A stretch of 64,000 nucleotides of DNA from Kalaharituber pfeilii (taxonomy: Eukaryota; Ascomycota; Pezizomycetes; Pezizales; Pezizaceae): positions 786,211-850,210 of the forward strand of contig WHUZ01000017.1 in NCBI GenBank assembly GCA_015179045.1, written 5' to 3'. Of the stretch, positions 46,663 to 58,200 are shown one piece after another. A program made the position numbers and the translations under genes. The first letter of the stretch is position 1; each line of letters opens with the position of its first letter. The notes below the pieces were generated by a model. That model was not told where the DNA came from. It searched no databases and saw only the letters and a list, made by a program, of their open reading frames with translations.

Positions 46663-46904
46663 ACGCCACAAGTGACATGATGACCACCCTGCCCGTTTAA
46701 GTGAGTAGGTTGTGTGAGGACTAGCCCGATGCGGTAGTCCTCTGCAGGTATTGTAGGTAGCCAGACACTGGTATCAAGGTAAGTACGTACAAGCATCCTA
46801 ATTGGAGATTTATAAAACTGGGCCGAGGCGCTGGCGTACTTTCCACATGTGGCAGGAATGCTCACGCTCACTTCTTGGCAGTGGATAAATGTCTGTAGAC
46901 ACCA

Positions 46905-47065
46905 GCGCATTTCCAGCTCGCAACCGCGAGCGCAGGTAGTTGCCTTCGAACATGCTTTTTCTCACAATCACAGACGCTTTCTCGCATGGTCCCTAGAGGA
47001 CCCCACTCCCTTCGCTCGCGCGTCAATACAACTCTTGGAGAATGCACCTGACAGATGTTACTAGT
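46905..47065 (+). repeat. Dispersed repeat, copy 1
   Basis: Shares CTCGCAACCGCGAG, GAACATGCTTTTTC, GACCCCACTC, TTCGCTCG and ATACAACT in order with 49270-49420. Non-coding, ends undefined. Confidence 0.55.
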
Positions 47066-47479
47066 ACATGAACTGTCAAGGCAAGTACAGCTTTTGCAGA
47101 TCTCCGTACTTTTGCCACAGAATATTATGATACTCTCCATTGGCCGCCCATTGCGAATTTGCGATGGGAAGAATAGCCACCACATTATGCCACCACATTA
47201 TGCCTGCATTGGCATTTTGAGCGGCGAGCCGTGGTGAGCAGTTCTATGGTGTCATCAGCCAATTGGTGATAGTAAACCGACAATCGGCATTGATCTTGCA
47301 CAAGCACAACCTGAGCGACATCGAGTAGAAACTTAATGACATCTAGCTTGTACGATCACTCAAATTAAAGAAGAGCAGCCTGCGCGTTTGCTCGGTCTAC
47401 GTTGCAGCGAAAAGCACTCTAGCTTCACTAGCTTCACCCATCACGCAATCCCATCGATATCGCATGCATAGCGCCCATG

Positions 47480-47552
47480 GATTCCCTGGCTTGTAGCTTG
47501 TATGCGGGGTTATGTGAACCAAAATAGAGAAAAAGAAAAAAAAAAAAAAAAA
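47480..47552 (+). mobile_element. Retroposon 3' tail, family B
   Basis: 73 bp ending in an A run with family B sequence GCGGGGTTATGTGAACC, flanked by perfect 10-bp duplications AGCGCCCATG at 47470-47479 and 47553-47562. Confidence 0.75.
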
Positions 47553-47562
47553 AGCGCCCATG

Positions 47563-49269
47563 TACGGCCGTGCAGTTCATGAGCGGCTTATGCTCCTCCA
47601 TGTCACAAACGGCCCAGAACACATATACGTGCAGTTCCTGCCCTTCCATATTTCTTTGTCAAACACTATGGTTTCGCCACGCTCAACCTTCCTCCCTGAA
47701 GGGGAAGGTGATGGAGTGGAATAGGGGGCGACCAATTTCACTGCCTTACGCCTGGAGAGAGGGAGGTGTACGGTGTGGCTGAAGGGGATAGGGGCGGCTG
47801 CATCGGACAAGTGCAGGTGCGGTGAGGTGCAAACAGGGGAGCATCTTGCTTTCCGATGCAGAAACCAGAAGAACCGTCCAGAAGGTTTTGGGAAGTGGAG
47901 CGACATCACTAGTCAAGTGTTTTTTCACTGATCTGGTGGGATGCGGTTCTCTGCGCCTAAGACGCCTAAGACGTTCACTCACTTCCTCCTATGCCGCCTC
48001 GAGCTGAAGTTAAAGCAATACTGGAAATAGAAGGAAAAAATAGTAGGAGATGTTGAAAAGGAAACAGAGAGCACCAGCGAAGGTCAGAAAGGAGGAAGAG
48101 AAACTCCAGAAGGTGCGAAAATAGTTTAGGATAAGAAAGAAGCCGCTGATATGCAAAGTAGTTAGTAGCGATGGAGCAAGAAAGTAAGGCAAAAGAGGAA
48201 CGAAAACAGAGAGAGATGGCTGCAGCTGAACAAGCTACAAAAAGACACCATGGAGGAACTCACATGCAAGGCTGGGGCTGGGAAAGATCTTTAGTTCATG
48301 AGATAGGAGGGTCTGAATACTAGAAGGGGGGGTGGGTAGAAGAAGGTTCCAACAGCAGATTTGAGCCACAGGTCTCTTCTGTCATACCTGGCATCTCAGA
48401 AGGAGTTACTGTTACCACCCCTAGTGCTTCAACTACTACTACTTCAAGTCCCGGTATTCCTGAATCACTTGAGGAGTCTAGGAACACTGAAGGTCAGATC
48501 AAGGTATGGAGATTGGCTCAGGAACATAAACTACTTCTATACAATTAAAGGTGCATTGCATCCCTCATGATCTGTATATGCAATTGTTGACTTTTAATAA
48601 AAAGACCGGCCCTAGATGGATGAGAATTACTAGTTTTCTATATTATTTTCCTGATTTCGAGGATGTTAAGCTATGCTATATACAGGGAGGGCTCAAATTA
48701 GGTGAATAATAATGAATTTGGTTGTAAATAATGGAATTTTGATTTTTTCCTCATTATGATAGCAAATTCTGATTCAGCGATGTCAAATTAGTATAATGTT
48801 AAGCAATTTCTATAGTTGCAATATATTCAAATAAAAGTAGTAGAGCGAGGAATGCATGACGAGGAGTGCCCAGAGAGTGGATCGTTACAGGGGGGCAGAT
48901 CGTTACCACATCGGGCACGCTAATATCAGATTGGCAGTCTTGGCATGTAACAATTTAAAAGCCTCACCTATAAAGTACAAAGTTTTCAACTTCAAATTTC
49001 TGAACAACGCCTTCATATTTTTTAAATCTGAAAACGAAAGGTTGTAGAGCGAACGAAATAGTACATATTCTCGGCCTTTAGATTTTAATCACATGTGGTT
49101 TGTTGATGAAATATATTTTCCAATTTGAGTCCGCAATTTTGGGTTACAGGGGTCCCTTCTAGATGCGTCCCACCATACGGTAATAGAGAATGCCCGCTCG
49201 CTACGCTCGCAGAGCTTGCGGCGGCAATGCTGGAGACACTCAATCAGGGTTAGGAGTTTTAGTGCCGTC
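47563..49269. other. Gene-poor stretch
   Basis: Frames of 60-110 codons (for example 47577-47909 on the minus strand) have no recognisable domain. No repeat boundary was seen. Confidence 0.4.
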
Positions 49270-49420
49270 ACGAAGTAGTATACTGCGCCCTCGCAACCGC
49301 GAGGATCTTTCAGGGTGAGTTTTGAACATGCTTTTTCAGCCGCTTGCACACATGCTCCCTGAGACCCCACTCGCTTCGCTCGGGGGCCCATACAACTGCT
49401 AGGAGGCAGCGCACCTAGGG
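49270..49420 (+). repeat. Dispersed repeat, copy 2
   Basis: Counterpart of 46905-47065. The CGCTTCGCTCGGGGG segment is preserved. Confidence 0.55.
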
Positions 49421-49773
49421 AAGTGACGTACCTAGGGGGTGACGCGCCTATGGGGGTGATGCGCCCTGGGGGACGGCATCAAGGGGGGAGGAGCTGGTAG
49501 GGGTGTATACTTAACACCGAAAGATAGCACTGTATTATGCAGACCCGCACCTTTAAAATAGGTCCTCTACTATCCTTAGATGTCACATTCCTATCTGGAT
49601 ACTCGCATCCCTCCGCTGCAGTCATATTTACAACAACGTTAACTGTATCTGTCAACTTTATCTAATCAACTATTCTAACTAAATCCCACCACTACGCTTA
49701 CTATCTCTTCTGAACTTCCAAATTTTCAGTTGCCCACCTATCAACTGCAACTTGCTGAATCACTTGCTGAATT

Positions 49774-50289
49774 GCCTGCTGAATTGCCTGCTGAATTGCC
49801 TGCTGAATTGCCTGCTGAATTGCCTGCTGAATTGCCTGCTGAATTGCCTGCTGAATTGCCTGCTGAATTGCCTGCTGAATTGCCTGCTGAATTGCCTGCT
49901 GAATTGCCTGCTGAATTGCCTGCTGAATTGCCTGCTGAATTGCCTGCTGAATTGCCTGCTGAATTGCCTGCTGAATTGCCTGCTGAATTGCCTGCTGAAT
50001 TGCCTGCTGAATTGCCTGCTGAATTGCCTGCTGAATTGCCTGCTGAATTGCCTGCTGAATTGCCTGCTGAATTGCCTGCTGAATTGCCTGCTGAATTGCC
50101 TGCTGAATTGCCTGCTGAATTGCCTGCTGAATTGCCTGCTGAATTGCCTGCTGAATTGCCTGCTGAATTGCCTGCTGAATTGCCTGCTGAATTGCCTGCT
50201 GAATTGCCTGCTGAATTGCCTGCTGAATTGCCTGCTGAATTGCCTGCTGAATTGCCTGCTGAATTGCCTGCTGAATTGCCTGCTGAATC
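49774..50289 (+). repeat. 12-bp satellite, 43 units
   Basis: 43 tandem copies of GCCTGCTGAATT; only the last differs, by its final base. A frame from 49730 to 50392 reads through it as a four-residue Pro-Ala-Glu-Leu repeat (220 codons) and a second frame is also open as Leu-Leu-Asn-Cys. Degenerate units (CTTGCTGAA, CTTGTTGAA, CTGCTAAG) flank it on both sides. Near-perfect identity implies very recent expansion. Whether it is coding cannot be judged. Confidence 0.95.
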
Positions 50290-51158
50290 GCTTGTTGAAT
50301 TGGCTGAATCTCCCGCTAAAGTTCCTGCTGAATCCTCTACCGAGTCACTTGCCGAATTGCTTGTAGAACTACATGCTGAACTTGTTTGTTGAACTTTCTA
50401 ACTCATCTGCTAAGCTGCTAGTTAGCTCATATAATGAATTGCTTGCTGAACCCTTTGCTGAATCGTATAGTGCATTCTCACTTACCTATTAGGCCATCCA
50501 CCATAGCATTCAAGTTCCTCAAGTAGCAAGTTTAGTAGAATACAACCCGATAGCCTATAATTTTTCAGTATTAATATGGTAGTTCCTATGGAATAAAAGT
50601 GACTCTTACCTTTGCATTGTCAAGTTGCGGAGGTGTAAAGAAGTGAGGGTGAGGATTTTAAGATAGATTTATCATTAATTCAGGAGAATATCATAGAAGT
50701 CAAGCTATCTTTATTTTGATTAGTTTGATGGGACAACTTACTTAAGTTGACAGAGATTTTTGCACAGTATATGAAATATGCTGATCAGCAGCCACTTTTC
50801 GAGGTCATATCTACAAAGTAAAGAAATCTATTGGACGATAAGGGAGGAGGCCCAAATTATTCTCGAAAACTTTTTATCTCAGTACTATATAGATAGAAGA
50901 TAGAAGAAGAAGAAGAAGAAAAAAGATGCGGCTGAAGGGCGACCCTTTCCAAAGTGTACTGGTATCCGTTGTGAGCGAACATGTACGCAAACTTGGACCG
51001 GTGCCATAGCGGGCCTGATTTGAGTCTGCCTCTCGCTAGCGCAAGAGCAAGTTCCAAAGCGCACTTCGATTTGCGCTAGTGCGCGTAAATAACCCTCCCA
51101 TCATGGATGCAGATGAAGCTCGTGGTATTAATATCACCCAGCAGGAAGTTCGAAACGA

Positions 51159-51295
51159 GTGCAATTGAGGGCCTGACTGCCTTGAGGTCTTCCATCAGCG
51201 TTCAACTGGCATGACGCAATTAGAATAAGCGCAATTGGGGGCCTGACTGCCTGGATGGCTTTAGCGCTTAACTGGCATGACACATTTCAGCCTGT
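51159..51295 (+). repeat. Tandem duplication, period about 70 bp
   Basis: GGGCCTGACTGCCT near 51169 and 51239, each followed by CAACTGGCATGACGC or TAACTGGCATGACAC. Two units, diverged. Confidence 0.6.
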
Positions 51296-51339
51296 ATCGA
51301 GCAGCAGAAGATGAGGCAATGAGGAGGCGCGGCTCGGCA

Positions 51340-51402
51340 CCTTTTTTTGGTCACATAACCCCTGCATACAGGCTATCAGCCTATGCCAGGGGAACAATTG
51401 AA
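51340..51402 (-). repeat. Retroposon 3' tail, family B
   Basis: A short T run, then GGTCACATAACCCCTGCATA and CAGCCTATGCC, the complement of the family B end. No convincing target duplication. Confidence 0.55.
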
Positions 51403-51500
51403 TTTGGTACCTGAGACACCATATTCATGTAGTCTCATACCAAGCTCCTAGATATTCATGGAGCTGTGATTTGGTATTCAGGGGTGTATCATACAAGGAA

Positions 51501-51572
51501 GTACTCGCTCTTTTAGAAAGTATTGGAATGGCTGACTAATTATGCGCCAATACCTTTTGAACGAGCGAGTAC
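51501..51572. repeat. 72-bp near-palindrome
   Basis: Arms GTACTCGCTC and GAGCGAGTAC extend with few mismatches to AGTATTGG / CCAATACC around a centre of about 20 bp. The TA-bounded ends would suit a minimal Tc1/mariner-type MITE. The window's other TA-flanked element has different ends. Confidence 0.6.
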
Positions 51573-52284
51573 CTAAGCCAACACTATATGAAACATATCT
51601 TGCTTCAATGGAATTATCTAGATCGGTCATGAATCTAAAACGTATCGCACTCAGCTCCACCGTCACTAGGTTAACTGAGTGTGCAGAATGTCATTGTGTA
51701 GATGCATTTCACCATTGCCTCTCTTTCCACCCATCCAATCAATGCTTGTAGCTGCGTAGTACTAGCAGCATCGTCAGGTCCCCGCACACCAATCATCCCC
51801 TTGTAAGTGGCGTGCATGCAGCCGCAACAATATGTGCGTTCCCAGGAATTTTGTACTCATACGAACATTTGGCGAGAAATGCAGCTGAAGTGTCGGAATT
51901 CTATGCGTTTGTTTTTCGTTTTATTTTTTTTTAATTCTTCTTGTTTCTGATTTTGTGGGTGTGACACTCATGGCAGCCCTTGATTATTTAACTCAGTCCT
52001 GGGAACAGGAGTAGTTCTCAGTTGCGGCATGAGAGCAATAAGTTGCTTGTAGTGCGAACTACGAAAACTCACAGTATCGGCTGCTTCATTGACCCACAGA
52101 TTGTGAGCATCCTCTGGCATCCAGGATCCCCAATATCGCTCCCCCAATACAAATATTGTTCTTACTGTAATCGTAAGCACATATCCATAGCCTCTCTTAC
52201 TATACACAATACAACCGCATCCAACGTCTGATTCACCTACCCATAAGCGCATAATTCATCCAACGACTTCCCAATTGGTTCCAG
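51573..52284. other. Intergenic, upstream of the large gene
   Basis: The promoter of the rightward DUF3638 gene presumably lies in the last few hundred bases. I see no clear TATA box. Frames at 51968-52252 on both strands have no known domain. Confidence 0.4.
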
Positions 52285-55200
52285 ATGGCTCCTGAACGCA
52301 ATCCAGACCCAGATCTTGATGATTTGGCGATGCGTTATTCTTCGTTATCATTTTTGCCGACTCACACCCCTGGGGTGGCTATGGAACAAACAACAACAGC
52401 AGACAGCAAAGTGCAAGGTACGTGGTGTCTAGATCTCAGAAGCATTTCATGCAATCCGTTCTAGTCCGGTGCCCCCATCATACCCCAAAGCCATCGTTGT
52501 CCTCTGCCCATTGACTTGAAATCCTGGAAACGTCCTGGACTATGATGATTGTTGATCATCCTGACTAAGAGGAATATAGGCCTTGACGAAGAAGCGCTTT
52601 CCCATCTCATAGACCATATTTTTCTCCCTGAGAAGTTACCGCAGGATGGCGAGGTCAACTCTGTCCAGAATGAATTTGCCCTCCTGCTGTTCGTCAAAAA
52701 CGCAGTTGAAGATTTTGCCTCATCTCTAAAGACAGAAGCAACGACTGCGCAAGTTGCTCAGGTTGTCAATATGATGAAGAAAATGGTTACGTTGCATAAC
52801 GCAAATATGACTCTGGAGAAGGAGACTTTGAGAACGGTCTTCAAGGAGATGAAGGATGGTGGTGAGTTTGACTTCCAGCTACTCCATGCCCACCAAAACT
52901 GGTCAAGTACTAAATCATAACTGTGGGAATAGATATTGTGCCACTTTACATCCAGGCCCAGAATGCAGGCCTGATCATCCGCCATACTGGGGAAGAGGTC
53001 ACATTTGAGTCCTTTGAAGTCTCTCCAAAAAATGAATCAGTCATCGAATGCCAGGGCCGTCTACTCTGTTCCTATCCAGGTCCCATTATTGCCATTCCAT
53101 TCACCACCTTCCACAATGTGGCATTCCTTAACGAACTCACCGTGCTTCTGGAGGTTATGAGTGAAGAACTCCCCACGGACCGCCCACGCCCAACTACAGC
53201 AAAGGCTCGAACTAAGGTTACGGAAATTAGGGACACTGTTATGCCTATTTATATCACTGAGTTTTTAACGGGTTTGTTGCGTGGTGTGGGCAGGGTTGCC
53301 TTGGACAGGAAAAGAATATGCAAAAGGATTGCAGATGAAGTTTTGTGGAAAAATGCGCATATTCCTTGGAGAAGGTCCCCGTTGTGGTTAGTTACACGAG
53401 TAGCCCTACAGACAACTTTGTTTGATGGGACGCTTGGAGTGAAGGAGGGTATGCGCAATCGGGAGTACAAATTCGTGATGTTATTCATTATGGCCAAGGT
53501 CTTGAGTGCAGCGACACAGATTAACAATATGTTGGGTGAGAAATTGAGCCATATGTGTCGGAAGTTGAGTCGCAGGGCAGCAAAACTGGGGGAGGATATG
53601 CCTGCCACGCTCCTTGCGCTTGTGAACGAAACAGTACATGTTGCAGGGACGGTTCTTACAAATCGGTTTAGGGAGATCCAGGACAACTCTGTGAGAAAGC
53701 TCCAGTGGCCTCCTGTGGCAGGACTGGATGTCGAAGCAGACACCAATCTGACGATGCTAAACAGCCAGGCATATATCAAAAACGTCCTTCATGAGTATAA
53801 GCACCCACTCACATCGTCCGCCGCAATTGGATTCAATTCCAAGCATGCTGAGAGGATATGTCATCAGTACTACTCAGCAAGTACTCTCCCAAACAAGTCC
53901 GTTCTCAGTGCATCAGAAGCCGACCTCAGAACTGCAGTCAAAGATATCGAGACTTGGGTGGAAAGTTCACTGGAGGGCTTCATTACTACTAATATTACCA
54001 GAGAAAATGCTTGTAGGGAGCTCTACAGTTTTCTGACCCCCTATGTCAATGCTGCGAAAAAGGATTATGAGGGTAATCCGCTAGATATGTCCCTGATGTT
54101 GCTAACAACCATGGAAATTTGGGTGGCAATCGACCGGATTGCAACAGCTACATGCCCATTGCTCAGAGAGTACAGCTGTGAGATGACAACAGATATGTTA
54201 TCATTACTTCTGCTTCCCACAAGATCGCACATTGATCGCCTCAACAAACTCGAGTCGTACATTATTGACCGGCAAACCAACCTCAATAGGAACACCGTAT
54301 TCGAGGACGGCACAAATATCACTTCCTCTAGCTTTGCCGTACGCTACTATAACCAATCTCCAGAACATAGGCTACTTCTTGCCGAAATTACAGAAAAAGC
54401 ATCCAGAACGCGCGAGGAGAAGAAGGCCGAATTAGTCCGGTTAAAACAGCAATATGACGACCTCATGGCACGTGCTGGGCGACTGGAGCATAGGTGCTGG
54501 CGCCATTATTACTATTGCGAAAAATGCAGCCTGGAGTCTCAGGCTAGGAATGTAAGTATAGATGTGCACGAGTGGCCACTTCCAAGTATCGATTTGGAGG
54601 CCAGAGCGGTGGTGGTAGAGCTGAAGCTTCCAGTTGCCTTTGGGGCATGGAGAGACGCAACGTATGAAGTGCTTGTTAATATTCTCAATCCGTTTATGGA
54701 AAAGGAGCTACATGACTCAAAGCACTCACTGCAGGACTATCAAGGTTTGTCACCATACTTCAGATCTCAGTCTCAGAATATTTCATGGGCGTCAGAGACA
54801 AAGTCATTCAGGCGAGCGCATTACGGCACAAGGAATGTCTCAATGGTTTTGAGCGAGTCTGATTACCTGGTTCCCAATGGGCTAAAATATCGGCTGGCAA
54901 AGGGGTCTGTTGGAGCAAGCCAATGGATCACCGAGGCCCTGACAGCCGCGAAAGCAACGCAGGTGCAAAATGTTCGGAAGCTATGCACTTTCCAGCTACC
55001 AAATGCCAGCGCAGCACTACAATATGCCCTTAATTCTACTGACCACACATCCAACTTCTCTATTGCTAATCAACATCATTGCCCAACAGAGTGGTCGCTC
55101 CATGAATATGATTCTTTCACCACATTGCGGGCAGGGTACAGGCTGCAATGGCTCAATATTCTCCGCGAAATTCGAGCTGGCAACCTCAATCTAAACCGGG

Positions 55201-58200
55201 CCGAGACAAACCTGCTATTCATGCAAACCATCTGGCAGGCAGGCCCTCCGGAGACACCAGTGACCCACACACGCGAAAGCCATAGCAATCTACGGGACAA
55301 GGATTTCTGCAGTCTCATGCTCGATACACTCACAAGCACGCTACACATCATCAAGGAAAACTGGCTAGAGCAAATATCAATGCAGAATCTCATTGAACTT
55401 GGCGCCCGTTTGCTGTGCCTGACCCCGTTCCCCGAAATCAAAGGGCTTGCAGCTAAATTCCTCAGAGAGTGCAGAAATGTTTGCATGGACTGGATGCAGG
55501 ACATGATTAAACGCATGAATTCCGCGAACAGCGATGCTAGTTTCGAAAAGTGGCAGCATCTTGCACTTACCATGGCTGCTACCTGCCGACTCACCTTCAA
55601 CGTGGACCTCACTGACATAAATTTTGTGATCACCTCTGAAGATGACTTTACTAGTTTCATACAGTGTGCAGCATGTGTCCACGAAAATACCCCTCCCAAT
55701 ATCAGGAAGCATCCAGATAGACTCTTGCTCGATCGAGACACAAGGCTTGCACACAGGATGGAGCCATATTTGCGTAAGCTGATTACCGAAAATGAGGGAT
55801 GGCTTGATACGGCGATCAAGACGCATTGGCCGGAGTATACTGCTGGTGAACGATGGAAACTTTTGACATCGCCGAATGAGAGATGGATAACCACGACAAC
55901 GAAAGGGGGAACAGATAGGTTGCCGATGAAGGTACATTATAACCTGTTGGAAGGAACGTTCCTTGTTGATGGATTACCGTTTGGACGACTCCCGAAGGAG
56001 TATGTAAGCCACCCAGATTACTTCAGGTTATTTCAGAATGTAAGTTGTGGCTACCTTCTGCGATCAATTGTGTTCAGTTCATACACTGACAATGCATACA
56101 GCGAATCTTTTCTGTCAACAAGGCAAATATGCCGGGAATGAGCTTTCAGATGGCTCATCCGGTATCGCCGGCCAACGAGGATCTTCAGGTATCACCCTCC
56201 AAAGCACTAAATGCATCCAAAGCTGTAGCTCACGAGTACATGATCCAGGTATACTTCGCCATGCGTCAAGGCAACTTAATCATTCGAACCAAATTGGAAT
56301 CCGAAGTCCACGAGATCATCCCTCACAGTAAACTCGAAGGCGATTTTCCGCACACAATGCTCAACTCCTTCGTCCACTTCCTTCACTTGACTGATCAGAG
56401 GCTGGAGTTTCGACCTCTGGAAGACAGTACCTCCCTCTGGCGTCCATCGCCCAGCAACTGGGTAGTTTCCATTTCCAAAGATCATCCAAACTGGCGAGCA
56501 GAAGGGACCATAGGTATGCTCAGGTTGATAGACTACCATAGCCCCACAACTCAAGCCATGAATCAGCTTTTCAAGTCTATTGAGTCGCCATCACATCTCG
56601 AACTTACGCTTACCAGCAACCAGACAGTCAATGTAAAGTTGGCGCGGTATAATCTCGACTTCGAATTCAACGGAACTAATATACAGGAGTCCCACATCAA
56701 GTGTCGTAATTTTCCTGAGATGGTGGTAGATGTCAGGCCAACAGTTGGTCAGGACCTTGGGACGTTATATGGGCTCAAGAACTTCCTAGTCCTACGGGAA
56801 GCCGCATCCACATTGAATAGTGCTGTGAGGATTGTGATTATACCACATGGGAAGGTTCACTACACAACCGAAGAACATCATACCTCGATTCAGATAGTGA
56901 CGGACAATCTGGACACTGTCAATTACCATCTGTACACTGTCGATACCTTGCTAGGATGTCTCGTTGCCAATGATAGCATGAGAAGCCATCTGTTCAAGAT
57001 CTATCTCCATGCCCTCACAGCATATTGTCTACCTGACCCACTCACAGGCTTAACGGGAACAGAACAAGCCTTGGACAGTCTTCGCTCTGCTAGTTCTTTA
57101 TCTTTTCAGAAATTAGATGCAGACACAGCGCTCGGCCCCAGCGAATTTGAGCTCCTCAGTGGCATTTCAAAACTGTCACCCAAGCGGACATTCTACCCAT
57201 CCCACCTCAGGACCATGCAGCAGATCGAGTGGCAAGAGAGTCTACCTTCCTATTGCCAGCATTGGGAATTTCATTCAGCGGTGAATTCGATCCTCCAGCA
57301 TTGGGAACGTACCAAGATTTTTCAGGTGACAACAATGGATGTTAAAGTTAGTAAAGAACAGAATTCCAGTCATGAGGACCTTCGAAAACGAGCCTCTATA
57401 CGGGGAGCTGCTTATCAGCCGAGTGAATATGGGGGAAATGTCAACACGCGAATCCACGATAAGGAATACATTGCACGAGAACTTACCGATGAAACAATGG
57501 AAGGTAGAGTATGCCAAATATCGAGTCTTGTCAACAATTGGATGGTGAATCCCACGCCTACCAAGAACCTAGCATCCTATCTTCATAAATGGCAGACAAT
57601 CAGCTCGAAAACGAATCCATCTTCAAGCATTGGATACCGACACTACTGGCACAGCAGCCGCATGGAAAAAGATTGGTACTCGCTGTACAACTTCTGCCGA
57701 AAAAGTTCCAAGTCACATGACCAGTACAAGATCCTTTTTGTGCTTGCAACATTATCATATCGTGGAGAAGATGATGTTCCGATGGAACTTATTGAAACAA
57801 TCCTTGCTTTTGCCACACATCGCGTGTTCGCAATAATGAATCCCCCTGATTTACCAAACACGAAAACGGAATATCGACTTGAGTTTGGCTGCCAGGCTAT
57901 AGCTAGCGATATCCGACAAATAGTATCGCAGTATGTTGTTGACTTTGACTCGAGCGAAGAATACCGCCTATCTCAAAATGACGGGGAAAGCGACCATGAG
58001 CACTGGAACCGCCGTCAGAGAGCATACAAAAGCCGGCTTGAAGATCACATTAACAATGCCGTTTCATACTACCACGCCCAGTGGGTGTGCGAGAGTTTGT
58101 CCCCACCCGCACGTGCACGCGACCACTGGAACCTCTTAAATTCCGGCTCAGCATTGACCCCCCTCAACGAGAGATTCGCACATTGGTACCACAATCGCCT

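Noticed and set aside
53249..55937. Minus-strand frames of 176, 272 and 186 codons
   Set aside because: They lie opposite the large conserved DUF3638 exon and show no domain.
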